From contig NZ_JNVB01000003.1 of assembly GCF_000770305.1 (NCBI RefSeq), positions 1 through 64,000 of the forward strand: a stretch of DNA of 64,000 bases. Reading direction: 5' to 3'. This document shows, in pieces, positions 53,983-64,000 of this stretch (position 1 is its first letter; each line of letters starts with the position of its first letter). The notes under the pieces are model-generated. The model was not told the origin of the DNA, searched no databases, and saw only the letters and a list, made by a program, of their open reading frames with translations. The stretch is from Erwinia oleae (lineage in GTDB: Bacteria > Pseudomonadota > Gammaproteobacteria > Enterobacterales > Enterobacteriaceae). The position numbers and the translations under genes were made by a program.

Positions 53983-54327
53983 TTAATTGCTCCCTGCAAC
54001 CGCTGTGTTCTGCTGCTCTTCCTGGGACGCCAGCTCAGCGTTTTTTCTTTTTTTATCAATAATGAAAGAGACCAAAGTATTTACACTGCGCATATAGGAT
54101 GGATCGTCGCCTTCGCCAACACGAATACCAAAGTTTTTGTCGAGAAGAACAAGGAGTTCAGTTGCATCGACTGAATCCAGTTTTAAACCACTGCCAAACA
54201 GCGGTGTATCATCGTCAATTTGCTCTGGTGTCTGGTAAAGATTCAGCCGCTCGATAAGGCCATTTTTAACGTTGATAAGCGTTTCTTTACGCTCATCTAT
54301 TTCCACCTGTAAAGCTGTTCTCTCCAT
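53983..54327 (-). CDS. Acyl carrier protein of the cluster
   Basis: 114 residues, longer than the 78 of FabACP. GSGLKLDSVDATELLVLLDK holds the phosphopantetheine site Ser52 in the D-S-V/L motif before helix II. Residues 20-95 fit the four-helix ACP fold, and the C-terminal 25 residues (KKRKNAELASQEEQQNTAVA) are a polar tail. It starts inside the end of the dehydratase gene (35-base overlap). It should be converted to the holo form by the AcpS-like protein encoded first in the cluster. Confidence 0.92.
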   Translation of the reverse strand: MERTALQVEIDERKETLINVKNGLIERLNLYQTPEQIDDDTPLFGSGLKLDSVDATELLVLLDKNFGIRVGEGDDPSYMRSVNTLVSFIIDKKRKNAELASQEEQQNTAVAGSN

Positions 54328-54931
54328 GATACTGCCATATCCCTGTATTAATTAATGCGCCCCGGTTTTCGGCACGAGTTCGTTCTATTCGGAAATTAAT
54401 AATTTTGCCCTGGCTGGCAATGTGTCTTCCGACTCTGGCACTGACGTCATAATGATAAAAACCATGACTGTCTGTCATGCTCAATTTACTGGTCACCTCA
54501 ATGGTATCGCCAGGCACAACAACGTGCTTAAATTTGAGATCCTGTGCGGCCAGAAAGCCAACAATACGATGTCGCTCTGCGAGGACGCGTTCGGTTCCGT
54601 CCGGTGTTTGCAGTGAGCGAGAGATATCATCAAACTTCTTCAATGCATTACCGTATTCTTTTTCATGTGCGTGACAGTAATCATTTAGCAAACTAAGGTA
54701 TTCGCTGGCCTGCCCAAATATTTCGGCAACCATGACGCCTGGCATTACGGGATTATCCGGAAAATGTCCCGGAATATATGGCTCATTAAAACCCACATGT
54801 TTAATTACGGTGATGCTACCGTCATCACCTGGCTTAAAATCGATAATCCTGTCAACCATAAATATAGGTGAGCGCCATGCGCCCATCTTTAATAAAAGTT
54901 GTGGAGGGACTAAGCTTTTCGTTGTTTTCAA
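54293..54931 (-). CDS. FabZ-like 3-hydroxyacyl-ACP dehydratase (hot-dog fold)
   Basis: 212 residues, longer than FabZ (about 150). The catalytic motif YIPGHFPDNPVMPGVMVAE has His56 and Glu70 as in FabZ. An insertion of about 30 residues (LLNDYCHAHEKEYGNALKKF onward) lies after the central helix. FKHVVVPGDTIEVTSKL continues the fold. It should dehydrate 3-hydroxyacyl-ACP made by the neighbouring ketoreductase. The insertion and tail may shape substrate range or partner contacts. Confidence 0.88.
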   Translation of the reverse strand: MKTTKSLVPPQLLLKMGAWRSPIFMVDRIIDFKPGDDGSITVIKHVGFNEPYIPGHFPDNPVMPGVMVAEIFGQASEYLSLLNDYCHAHEKEYGNALKKFDDISRSLQTPDGTERVLAERHRIVGFLAAQDLKFKHVVVPGDTIEVTSKLSMTDSHGFYHYDVSARVGRHIASQGKIINFRIERTRAENRGALINTGIWQYHGENSFTGGNR

Positions 54932-54950
54932 TCTTATCGTTCCTTTTACG

Positions 54951-55706
54951 TTAACGCATGATCAGGCCGCCGTCGACGATCAGCGTTTGTCCGACAATAT
55001 AGCTGGCGGAAGATGAACTCAGGAAGGTCGCTACGTTGGCAACTTCATCGACATTTCCCTGACGACGAAGTGGAATAGCTGTCATGATGGCCCGCATAAT
55101 TTGACGAGGAACTTTCTTTACCATGCGAGAATCAATGACGCCTGGCGCAATCGCATTGACTCTGATCCCACGCGCGGCATACTCAGCGGCAAGCGTGCGC
55201 GTAAAACCAATGACGCCTGCTTTAGCTGCGCTATAGTTTGTCTGACCAAAACTGGAGGTTACGCCTGCTATTGAAGAGACGTTAACGATGGCCGCAGCAT
55301 CGGCAAGCGTGAGCAGGCGGAAAAATGACTTACAGACGTTAAATGTGCCATAAAGATTGGTTTGCACCACAGAATCAAACATCTCCCAGTTCATTTCTGA
55401 GAAAAGCGTATCTTTGCAAAGGCCGGCATTATTAACTAATACGTGCAGCGCGCTTATTTCAGCTTCTAATTGTCCAGCCAGCCGGGCAACGTCTTCCCGC
55501 TGCGTGATATCACAGCGAAGCAGGAAAAGATTTTCCCCTGCCGGATGTGCCTGTTTAAGCGCTTCAAGTTCAGCAGAATTATGGTGATAGACCGCGTAGA
55601 CTTTACACTGTTGTTCAAGATACTGTTTACAAAGCGCGAGACCAATATCGCCACTCGAACCCGTAATTAATACATTTTTATCCGCTAAATCTGAATAAAC
55701 TGCCAT
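54951..55706 (-). CDS. FabG-like 3-ketoacyl-ACP reductase (SDR)
   Basis: 251 residues. NAD(P)-binding TGSSGDIG (15-22), NNAG (92-95), Ser144-Ser145 and YSAAK (158-162) are all canonical, with VNAIAPGVIDSRM and a C-terminal VDGGL as in FabG. It starts 14 bases after the AcpS-like gene. It should reduce the 3-keto group after condensation. This copy is cluster-specific, beside the housekeeping fabG expected elsewhere. Confidence 0.9.
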   Translation of the reverse strand: MAVYSDLADKNVLITGSSGDIGLALCKQYLEQQCKVYAVYHHNSAELEALKQAHPAGENLFLLRCDITQREDVARLAGQLEAEISALHVLVNNAGLCKDTLFSEMNWEMFDSVVQTNLYGTFNVCKSFFRLLTLADAAAIVNVSSIAGVTSSFGQTNYSAAKAGVIGFTRTLAAEYAARGIRVNAIAPGVIDSRMVKKVPRQIMRAIMTAIPLRRQGNVDEVANVATFLSSSSASYIVGQTLIVDGGLIMR

Positions 55707-55720
55707 ACTTTCTCCGTTAC

Positions 55721-56089
55721 TTAACTAAAGGCGGCCACGGCCACGGCATGAGTGCTGCAATGTGAAATGCTCAACGTTACAGAATGAATCTTTTTTTCAC
55801 TCATTATTTTTAAAAACGCACCGCTGAACTGGTATTCGGGGCAACCAAAAGCATCATGATCAATTTCAATATCATGAAAAGTAATGCCGTGCCGAAATCC
55901 AGTGCCAAGCGCTTTTACCGCCGCCTCTTTTGCTGCCCAGTAGCCCGCAAAACGTTCTGCATTTTCCCCAATCGGATGAAGATAGCGCTGTTCACCAGGC
56001 GTTAATACGCGCCTGAAAAAGTCGTCACCGCTTTTTGATAACGCTCGCGCAATGCGATCGACGCTAATAATATCCACACCCATTTTCAT
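55721..56089 (-). CDS. AcpS-type 4'-phosphopantetheinyl transferase
   Basis: 122 residues. It starts MKMGVDIISVDRI (conserved Asp), with FAGYWAAKEAAVKALGTGF holding the metal-binding Glu and Lys, and SISHCSTHAVAVA near the end. This is the small trimeric AcpS family that attaches phosphopantetheine to ACP. It is the first gene of the minus-strand cluster. The housekeeping acpS lies with pdxJ in enterobacteria, so this is a dedicated second copy serving the cluster ACP. Confidence 0.9.
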   Translation of the reverse strand: MKMGVDIISVDRIARALSKSGDDFFRRVLTPGEQRYLHPIGENAERFAGYWAAKEAAVKALGTGFRHGITFHDIEIDHDAFGCPEYQFSGAFLKIMSEKKIHSVTLSISHCSTHAVAVAAFS

Positions 56090-56739
56090 CGTTATAACTG
56101 GCCTTTTTATCGCTGGTGATGGTTAATTGCTGTTGATAGTTTATGTTCTGCAAGCATAACGGTTATAAATCTTAATTTATTCTCTTTATATCTTTTAATT
56201 TTTCCGGTTTTTTCCATAACGCTTTTTTATTATGGGTGTTTTTCTGGAAAGAATTATGCAGCTTTCAGTATGTTATTATAATTAATGGCGATAAATTTTT
56301 TTCTGTTGATTTTAATGGGTTTATTGTGTTTTTCATGCTGACTTAATCTATCCGGGTTCTTTGCCGGAGGGTTTCGTTATCCACAAATTATGTGAGTCAG
56401 TATCATAACGCATTAATTCCAGAAATTATTCCTCTGAAAATTGTACTAACACGCTTATATTTTGCAAAAGATAACGATCTTCCTGCCTGAGGATAATGAA
56501 ATTTATTTTTTAAATCTGAAAATAGCCAGCCTGAGATTGACGTCGGGGGTTAATCGTAATGGCGTTCCTCAAAATGATAACGCTGCCAGTCCGATAGCTG
56601 TAATTGATGCATTGCAACATATAGCTTACAAAAGGGAAATCGTAAAAAAACGAAAATATCTCCGTGGCTATTTTAAGAGAGTCATTTATAAGGTGTTTTG
56701 GAAACCCATAAGGGCAGCATGATGCTGCCCCGGAATACG
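56090..56739. other. AT-rich region upstream of the cluster, between tolC and the AcpS-like gene
   Basis: About 650 bp. 56110-56460 is very AT-rich and should carry the cluster promoter and perhaps H-NS sites. A doubtful 86-codon open frame from a TTG (56462-56722, plus strand, ending VIYKVFWKPIRAA) runs toward tolC on the other strand. It has no recognisable domain or ribosome-binding site and I do not call it a gene. Confidence 0.5.
56712..56730 (-). terminator. Hairpin downstream of tolC
   Basis: GGGCAGCA and TGCTGCCC pair around a three-base loop, nine bases beyond the tolC stop, followed on the minus strand by TTATGGGTTT. Probably the tolC terminator. Confidence 0.6.
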
Positions 56740-58236
56740 TTAATGGCTGAAGGGATTGCGACGGGTATCAGCGGCTTTAACAGCAGGTGCAGCCGATGAG
56801 TTTGCACGCGGTTCGAGCGTCTGCTCAGCCGATCCAGCCTGAGCGCCGTTATCAGCAGAGGCGTTCTGCTGCGGCGTTTCAGGTGCCACCGCTTCCGGCG
56901 ACGTCGGGACATCTTTACCCAGACGGCTGTTCAGATCGGCGAGATCCTGCTCGTTAAGCGTGCCCAGCGCAGCCTTGATATTCAGCTCGTTAATCATATA
57001 GTTATAACGCGCATCGGAGAGTTGCTGTTTCGCGTTAAACAGGGTCGATGTGGCGTCCAGCACGTCGACAATGGTGCGCGTCCCCACCTGATAGCCTGCT
57101 TCCATCGCGTCAAGCGAGCTTTGTGCGGAAACCACGGCCTGCTTGTAGGCGTCGATGCTGCTGATCGAAGCGTTTACGTTGTTAAACGAAGAGCGCACGG
57201 TTTGCACGGCGGTGCGGTGCGCGCTCTCAAGCTGTTCGCTGGCGGAAACGTAGGCATACTGCGACTGCTTCACCTGCGATGATACCGCGCCGCCGCTGTA
57301 GAGCGGAAGCGAGAAGCTCAGCCCGACCTGATTCGAACCCGAAATGCTGTCGGCGGTTGAGGCGGTCTGATTAGCGCGGCTGCCGCCGTATTTGCTGTTC
57401 GACAGGCCGGTTGAAGCCGTCAGATCCACCGTAGGTAGATGACCGCTTTCGGAAACGCGGATCTGCTCGCGCGCCAGATCCTGCGATAAACGCGCGGTCA
57501 GCACGTTGAGGTTACGGCTTTCCGCCTCTTTCAACAGCGCATTGACCGGCTTTGGCTTCACCGGTTTAAAGCTGTCGACGTTTAGCGACGCCAGGCTCAG
57601 GTAGTAGTTGCCGGTTACCTGACGCAGCGTTTCAAGATTATTGTCAAGATTGTTGCGCGCCGTCACTTCGTTAGCCAATACGGTATCATACTGCGAACGG
57701 GCGTTTTGCACGTCGGTAATCGCCACCAGGCCCACATTAAACCGCTGCGTGGTCTGGTCAAGCTGACGATAAATCGACTGCTTCTGTGCTTCATTGTAAG
57801 AGAGCGTGTCGATGGCGTTGAGCACGTTGAAGTAGGCGGTGGCCGTGTTCAGAATCAGCGTCTGCTGGGAAGCCTGATAGGAGACATCCTGAATGCCCGC
57901 CTGCTTTTCCTGAAGCGTTAAGGCACGCCATTTTGACATGTCAAAAATGGTTTGCGTCAGTTGAAGCGAGCCGCTGGTGGTATTGGAATGAATACCACTG
58001 CTGTCGCGGTAACCGCTGTTATAGGTATAATCTGCACCCAGACCTAACTGAGGAAGCAGCGGACTCCGTGCCTCATTGATTTTTTCGAACGCGGCATCGC
58101 GATCGGCTGCAGAACTGCGTAGATCCGGGTTTGACAGTCTGGCCTGCTGATAGACCTGAAGCAGGTTCTCTGCCTGACTGCCGACGCTGAAGCCGCCCAG
58201 GCTCAGGCCGATAAATAGTGGGAGCAGTTTCTTCAT
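56740..58236 (-). CDS. tolC: TolC, outer-membrane efflux channel
   Basis: 498 residues from the ATG at 58236 (MKKLLPLFIGLSLGGFSVGS), six bases after AAGGA; an ATG two codons earlier is too close to that site. The signal peptide is cut before AENLLQVYQQARLSNPDLRS. Two internal repeats form the barrel and alpha tunnel: SPLLPQLGLGADYTYNSGYR, YRQLDQTTQRFNVGLVAITD, AVVSAQSSLDAMEAGYQVGT and TIVDVLDATSTLFNAKQQLS. TolC is the exit duct for AcrAB, MacAB and type I systems, including class II microcin export. It now lies at the edge of the accessory block. Confidence 0.97.
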   Translation of the reverse strand: MKKLLPLFIGLSLGGFSVGSQAENLLQVYQQARLSNPDLRSSAADRDAAFEKINEARSPLLPQLGLGADYTYNSGYRDSSGIHSNTTSGSLQLTQTIFDMSKWRALTLQEKQAGIQDVSYQASQQTLILNTATAYFNVLNAIDTLSYNEAQKQSIYRQLDQTTQRFNVGLVAITDVQNARSQYDTVLANEVTARNNLDNNLETLRQVTGNYYLSLASLNVDSFKPVKPKPVNALLKEAESRNLNVLTARLSQDLAREQIRVSESGHLPTVDLTASTGLSNSKYGGSRANQTASTADSISGSNQVGLSFSLPLYSGGAVSSQVKQSQYAYVSASEQLESAHRTAVQTVRSSFNNVNASISSIDAYKQAVVSAQSSLDAMEAGYQVGTRTIVDVLDATSTLFNAKQQLSDARYNYMINELNIKAALGTLNEQDLADLNSRLGKDVPTSPEAVAPETPQQNASADNGAQAGSAEQTLEPRANSSAAPAVKAADTRRNPFSH

Positions 58237-58448
58237 TTGCATTCCTTGTAGTGCAGCAATATTGGTATGGTAGCGCTGACGTAAGCCAAAAAATAATCGC
58301 TGATTCTAACGAGTAGAAGAATGAGATAAGTTGGCTGAACGTGCCATCTTGCCTTAATTTACTCAAATAGTTCATTAAGAACCAGACTCTGTGCAAATCC
58401 GGCATTGCTTTTTCCGTTTTTGCCCATATCACAACAGGAGCGATCCCG

Positions 58449-59084
58449 ATGGAAACCGGCAGCAATTCTCCCGTGATTTTTACAAAAAACGATGTAGAAA
58501 TTATTGCGCGCGAAACACTTTATAACGGTTTTTTCACCCTTACGCGCTATCGTTTCCGTCATCGCCTGTTTAATGGAAAAATGAGCGGTGAAGTGACACG
58601 CGAAGTGTTCGAGCGCGGTCATGCGGCTGTGCTGCTGCCTTACGATCCGGTGCGTGACGAGGTGGTACTGATTGAGCAGATCCGTATTCCGGCTTTTGAC
58701 AGCAGCCCGACGCCCTGGCTGTTAGAATTAGTGGCCGGCATTGTCGAGCCGGGCGAAACGCCAGAAGACGTAGTGCGGCGCGAAGCCGTTGAAGAAGCCG
58801 GTATTGCCCCGCATCGCGTTAAGCCGATCGTCAACTATCTTGCCAGCCCCGGCGGCACCAGCGAGCGTCTGGCGGTTCTGGTGGGTGAAGTGGATGCCAG
58901 CGTGGCACAAGGAAACCACGGTCTGGAGGAAGAGAATGAGGATATTCTTGTTCACGTGGTCAGCCGACAGCAGGCTTACCAGTGGGTGGAAGAGGGGAAA
59001 ATTGATAACGCGGCCTCGGTCATCGCATTGCAATGGCTTGAACTGCATCATAAAAGATTACGAGAAGAGTGGAAACCTGAATGA
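58449..59084 (+). CDS. nudF: NudF, ADP-ribose pyrophosphatase
   Basis: 211 residues with AGGAG upstream of the ATG. The Nudix box is complete: [13 protein letters not shown] followed by [10 protein letters not shown] (about 97-119). It hydrolyses ADP-ribose to AMP and ribose 5-phosphate. It is the first gene of the conserved nudF-yqiB-cpdA-yqiA-parE unit, divergent from tolC, and overlaps yqiB by four bases (ATGA). Confidence 0.96.
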   Translation: METGSNSPVIFTKNDVEIIARETLYNGFFTLTRYRFRHRLFNGKMSGEVTREVFERGHAAVLLPYDPVRDEVVLIEQIRIPAFDSSPTPWLLELVAGIVEPGETPEDVVRREAVEEAGIAPHRVKPIVNYLASPGGTSERLAVLVGEVDASVAQGNHGLEEENEDILVHVVSRQQAYQWVEEGKIDNAASVIALQWLELHHKRLREEWKPE

Positions 59085-59512
59085 TTAAGCGCTATGTACC
59101 TGATTTTCCTGAAATGATGCGCCTCTGCGAAACCAATTTCGCTCAGTTGCGCCGCCTGTTGCCGAAAGAGGATGCGGCAGGCGAGTCAGTGACCTATCAG
59201 GTGAGCGGCGCACGCTACACGGTGACTGTCCAGGAAGCCACGCGCTATACCACGCTGGTGGAAATTAAACAGGTTGCGCCAGCCGTGAGCTACTGGAGCC
59301 TGCCCGCGATGTCCGTCCGGCTCTATCATGATGCCATGGTCGCAGAAGTGTGTTCAACGCAGCAGATTTTTCGCTTCAAAGCACGCTATGATTATCCCAA
59401 CAAAAAGCTGCATCAGCGCGATGAAAAGCATCAGATAAATCAATTCCTGGCCGACTGGCTGCGCTACTGTCTGGCGCACGGCGCGATGGCGCTTCCGGTA
59501 CTGAATGCCTGA
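59081..59512 (+). CDS. yqiB: YqiB, DUF1249 family protein
   Basis: 143 residues. Typical segments are [60 protein letters not shown] and [17 protein letters not shown]. The function is not established. Its start overlaps the nudF stop and cpdA follows in 38 bp, so it is co-transcribed with both, as in E. coli. Confidence 0.93.
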   Translation: MIKRYVPDFPEMMRLCETNFAQLRRLLPKEDAAGESVTYQVSGARYTVTVQEATRYTTLVEIKQVAPAVSYWSLPAMSVRLYHDAMVAEVCSTQQIFRFKARYDYPNKKLHQRDEKHQINQFLADWLRYCLAHGAMALPVLNA

Positions 59513-59550
59513 CGACATCATCTGAGAGAGGTCAACCTTAAGGACTGTGA

Positions 59551-60378
59551 TTGGATAGCCTGTTAAAACTTCCTGTAGCAAGTGGGTCGAAAATCAGGAT
59601 TTTACAAATAACGGACACCCACCTTTTTGCCGGTAAACACGAAACGCTGCTCGGTATAAAAACCTGGGCCAGTTTCGAGGCGGTGCTTCAGGCGATTTCG
59701 GCCAGCCAGCGGCCTTACGATCTGATCGTCGCCAGCGGTGATTTAGCGCAGGATCATACCGTTGCCGCCTATCAGCATTTCGCTGAGGGTATCTCCCGCC
59801 TGTCGGGCCCGTGCGTCTGGCTGCCGGGTAATCACGATTTTCAGCCTGTGATGTTCGGCACGCTTGCCGAGGCAAAAATTGGTCATGAAAAGCAGGTTTT
59901 AGTGGGCGATAACTGGCAGGTTATTTTACTGGACAGCCAGGTTTCCGGCGTGCCGCACGGTGAACTCAGCGACTATCAGCTGGAGTGGCTGGAGAAGGCG
60001 CTGGACCGCTTTCCGCAGCGTCATGCGCTGGTATTTTTGCATCATCATCCTTTGCCTTCCGGCTGCACCTGGCTCGACCAGCACGGCCTGCGCAATTCAC
60101 ATATGCTCGATGCCGTGTTGCAGCGCTATCCGCAGGTCACCACGCTGGTCTGCGGACATATTCATCAGGATTTGGATCTGGACTGGAACGGTCGGCGGCT
60201 GCTTGCCACGCCGTCAACCTGCGTTCAGTTCAGGCCGCACTGCACGAATTTCACTATTGATACCGAGGCGCCGGGCTGGCGTTGGCTGGAACTTTTTGAC
60301 GACGGTCGGGTTGAAACGGAGGTGGAGCGCCTGCAAACGCGCGCCTTCAGCCCGGATCTTGATTCAGAAGGATATTGA
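59551..60378 (+). CDS. cpdA: CpdA, 3',5'-cyclic AMP phosphodiesterase
   Basis: 275 residues from a TTG, the start also used in E. coli. Metallophosphoesterase motifs in order: ITDTHLF (Asp-His), [27 protein letters not shown] and [13 protein letters not shown]. These bind a two-metal centre that hydrolyses cyclic AMP in the cytoplasm and so tunes catabolite control. It ends one base before yqiA. Confidence 0.96.
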   Translation: MDSLLKLPVASGSKIRILQITDTHLFAGKHETLLGIKTWASFEAVLQAISASQRPYDLIVASGDLAQDHTVAAYQHFAEGISRLSGPCVWLPGNHDFQPVMFGTLAEAKIGHEKQVLVGDNWQVILLDSQVSGVPHGELSDYQLEWLEKALDRFPQRHALVFLHHHPLPSGCTWLDQHGLRNSHMLDAVLQRYPQVTTLVCGHIHQDLDLDWNGRRLLATPSTCVQFRPHCTNFTIDTEAPGWRWLELFDDGRVETEVERLQTRAFSPDLDSEGY

Positions 60379-60379
60379 T

Positions 60380-60961
60380 ATGGCGACGCTGCTCTATCTT
60401 CACGGTTTCAACAGCTCCCCGGACTCGGCCAAGGCCACGCAGTTTACGCAGTGGCTGGCGGCGCATTATCCGACGGTGCGCATTGACGTACCGCAGCTCC
60501 CGGCGTTCCCTGCCGACGCTGCCGCGCTGCTGGAAGAGAAAGTCATGAGCGCCGCCGGAGAAACGCTGGGCATCGTAGGTTCCTCGCTGGGTGGCTATTA
60601 CGCGACCTGGCTGTCGCAGTGCTTCGGTCTGCCTGCGGTGGTGGTGAACCCCGCCGTGCGGCCCTTCGAGCTGCTGACCGATTATCTGGGCGAAAACGAG
60701 AACCCCTACACCGGCCAGCAATATGTGTTAGAGTCTCGCCACATTTACGATCTGAAAGTGATGCAGATTGAACCGCTCGCCTCGCCCGACTTATTGTGGC
60801 TGATTCAACAAAAAGGCGATGAAGTGCTCGACTACCGTCAGGCTCTGGACTACTACAGCGCCTGTCGCCAGACGGTGGAAGAGGGCGGCAATCACGCTTT
60901 TATCGGATTCGAACGCCATTTCTCCTCAATCCTCAGCTTTTTGGGCTTAACGTCCGCCTGA
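60380..60961 (+). CDS. yqiA: YqiA, alpha/beta-hydrolase esterase
   Basis: 193 residues from the ATG at 60380, one base after the cpdA stop. The N-terminal [13 protein letters not shown] gives the oxyanion region, [14 protein letters not shown] the nucleophile Ser near 75, and [10 protein letters not shown] the catalytic His near 171. It is an esterase of the UPF0227 family with undefined physiological substrate. A longer open frame beginning at 59960 is cpdA read out of frame joined to this gene. Confidence 0.94.
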   Translation: MATLLYLHGFNSSPDSAKATQFTQWLAAHYPTVRIDVPQLPAFPADAAALLEEKVMSAAGETLGIVGSSLGGYYATWLSQCFGLPAVVVNPAVRPFELLTDYLGENENPYTGQQYVLESRHIYDLKVMQIEPLASPDLLWLIQQKGDEVLDYRQALDYYSACRQTVEEGGNHAFIGFERHFSSILSFLGLTSA

Positions 60962-62902
<1,941 letters not shown>

Positions 62903-62913
62903 GTTTCAGCAAA

Positions 62914-62940
62914 GGCGGCCCGTCACGGCCGCTTTTTTTT
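62914..62940 (+). terminator. Intrinsic terminator after parE
   Basis: GCGGCC pairs with GGCCGC around CGTCAC, followed by T8. The LysR gene starts 16 bases later. Confidence 0.85.
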
Positions 62941-62955
62941 CAGGATCGACACGCC

Positions 62956-63849
62956 GTGAAAATCACTCTTGAAGAGCTTCGCGCCTGGGTAGCGGTGGTG
63001 GACAGCGGTTCAATCACCGCCGCCGCCAGCCAGCTCAGCCAGACCACCTCCGCCATCAGCCGCGCGCTGAGCCGGCTGGAGAAAAAGCTGCAAACCACGC
63101 TGTTGCACCGCACCACGCGGCGAATTGCGCTGACCGAAGAGGGACAGCTGTTTCTTGAGCATGCCAGAGAGATACTGCAATCCGTTGAACGAGCGGAAGA
63201 GCAGATCGCTCACCGCCGTGAAGTGCCGTCCGGTCGTCTGCGGATTAACGCCGCCACGCCGTTTATGCTGCACGTGATCGTACCGCTGCTGGATGAATTT
63301 ACCGCCCGCTATCCGCTGATCCAGCTTGAGCTGAACACCGACGACATCTTTATCGATCTGCTTGAGCAGAAAACGGATATTGCCATTCGCATTGGCGAAC
63401 TGCGCGATTCCACCATTCACGCCCGTTTTCTTGGCGTCAGCAAAATCAGACTGATGGCCAGTCCGGCCTATCTGGAGAAGCACGGCACGCCCACCAGCGT
63501 CGCCGACTTAAGCCATCACCGGCTGCTCGGCTTCAGCCAGCTTGACCAACTGAATGTGTGGCCGATCTGCCAGCCCGACGGTACATTTTTACCGATCGCA
63601 CCCACTGTTTCTGCCTCAAGCGGCGAAACGCTGCGGCAGCTGGCGGTGTACGGGCAGGGGATTGTGCGCATTTCGGACTTTCTCAGCCACTGTGACAGAA
63701 ACAACGGAAGGCTGGTGCCGGTGCTTGAGGAGGAGACGCGCGAGATGCATCATCCCATCCACGCGGTTTACTACCGTACGCCGTCGGTACGGATCCAGTG
63801 CTTTATCGATTTTCTTCGCGAAAAATTCGCCAGCCAGGCGCTGCTATAA
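62956..63849 (+). CDS. LysR-family transcriptional regulator
   Basis: 297 residues from a GTG with AGGATCG upstream. The winged helix-turn-helix (about 1-60) reads LEELRAWVAVVDSGSITAAA, then SQTTSAISRALSRLEKKLQT and LHRTTRRIALTEEG. The effector domain (about 90-295) has GRLRINAATPFMLHVIVPLL and TDIAIRIGEL. It is a CrgA-like subgroup member; the target is unknown. It lies between parE and ygiN, where E. coli has no such gene as far as I recall. Confidence 0.9.
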   Translation: MKITLEELRAWVAVVDSGSITAAASQLSQTTSAISRALSRLEKKLQTTLLHRTTRRIALTEEGQLFLEHAREILQSVERAEEQIAHRREVPSGRLRINAATPFMLHVIVPLLDEFTARYPLIQLELNTDDIFIDLLEQKTDIAIRIGELRDSTIHARFLGVSKIRLMASPAYLEKHGTPTSVADLSHHRLLGFSQLDQLNVWPICQPDGTFLPIAPTVSASSGETLRQLAVYGQGIVRISDFLSHCDRNNGRLVPVLEEETREMHHPIHAVYYRTPSVRIQCFIDFLREKFASQALL

Positions 63850-63874
63850 AAAAACGGAGCGACAAGTCGCTCCG
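63847..63874 (-). terminator. Intrinsic terminator after ygiN
   Basis: CGGAGCGAC and GTCGCTCCG pair around AA. On the minus strand a T8 run follows the stem, so it ends the ygiN transcript; it may also help the LysR gene. Confidence 0.85.
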
Positions 63875-63885
63875 TCAGTAATGAT

Positions 63886-64000
63886 TCAGCTCGCCGGTTC
63901 CAGCACAAAGATCTTCACCTCCAGCACGTCATCTTTGATCAGGCCGCGGTGTGCTTCCATATGCTCTGCCTGCTGGTGCTGCTCCAGATGACGCAGCGAA
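63886..64000 (-). CDS. ygiN: YgiN-like antibiotic-biosynthesis-monooxygenase family protein, 3' end only
   Basis: Thirty-seven codons plus the stop lie in the window and the gene continues beyond its right edge. The end reads SLRHLEQHQQAEHMEAHRGL and IKDDVLEVKIFVLEPAS. This fits the C-terminus of the ABM-fold quinol monooxygenase YgiN (LxAHLxxxHMxAY...GDVLEMxIxxLxP). In E. coli ygiN is the neighbour of parE. YgiN acts on menadiol and related quinols. Confidence 0.75.
   Translation of the reverse strand, partial: SLRHLEQHQQAEHMEAHRGLIKDDVLEVKIFVLEPAS

Noticed and set aside
40167-56089. Calling the cluster an aryl polyene cluster
   Set aside because: No ammonia-lyase, thioesterase, glycosyltransferase or MmpL exporter is present, and the KS-CLF fusion and GcvT-like gene are not part of the aryl polyene sets I know.
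56462-56722. 86-codon plus-strand frame beside tolC
   Set aside because: TTG start, no ribosome-binding site, no recognised domain, and it runs into the tolC terminator hairpin.
59960-60961. 333-codon frame spanning cpdA and yqiA
   Set aside because: Only the part from 60380 matches YqiA; the rest is cpdA read out of frame.

Overview
The window comes from a gammaproteobacterial chromosome of the order Enterobacterales. The gene order around rpsU-dnaG-rpoD, cca-ygiM-ygiF-glnE-hldE, ribB and tolC-nudF-yqiB-cpdA-yqiA-parE is that of Escherichia coli. Protein divergence, opgB next to mug, and the accessory content suggest a relative such as Erwinia, Pantoea or Mixta. The genus is inferred, not proved.

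Layout. 1-6375 is a decayed island edge. It holds an IS3-family element with a duplicated right end, a P4-type integrase relic with stop codons, a large SF1 helicase, scraps of STM2901-like and DUF1493-like genes, and an NfsA-type nitroreductase broken by one missing base. 6535-14534 carries a GAF/degenerate GGDEF/EAL protein, a hydrolase/LysR divergent pair, ampH and opgB. 14908-36796 is core genome: mug, rpoD, dnaG, rpsU, tsaD, plsY, folB, uppP, cca, ygiM, ygiF, glnE, hldE, ubiK, an FMN riboswitch with ribB, zupT, ygiD, ygiC and ygiB. Two tandem ERIC elements lie between rpsU and dnaG. A small protein with a class II microcin-type leader is wedged between tsaD and plsY.

About 20 kb separates ygiB from tolC, which are near neighbours in E. 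coli. This insert (about 36.9-56.7 kb) holds a short two-partner-secretion exoprotein, two more microcin-like genes with 15-residue leaders, and a 16-gene minus-strand cluster. The cluster encodes a nearly complete type II fatty acid/polyketide system: AcpS, ketoreductase, FabZ-like dehydratase, ACP, a ketosynthase fused to a chain-length-factor-like half, two further condensing-enzyme-like proteins, a second SDR and a malonyl-transferase-like protein. It also has a GcvT-like folate protein and an export set (LolD-type ATPase, FtsX/LolC-type permease, periplasmic protein, LolA-like carrier, outer-membrane barrel, membrane protein). I infer that it makes an acyl or polyketide product on a dedicated ACP and moves it to the cell surface. 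I do not recognise it as a described pathway, and it is the best candidate for an undescribed system here.

56740-64000 returns to core genome: tolC, then divergent nudF-yqiB-cpdA-yqiA-parE, a LysR regulator, and the 3' end of ygiN running off the window. No tRNA, rRNA or CRISPR array was seen.
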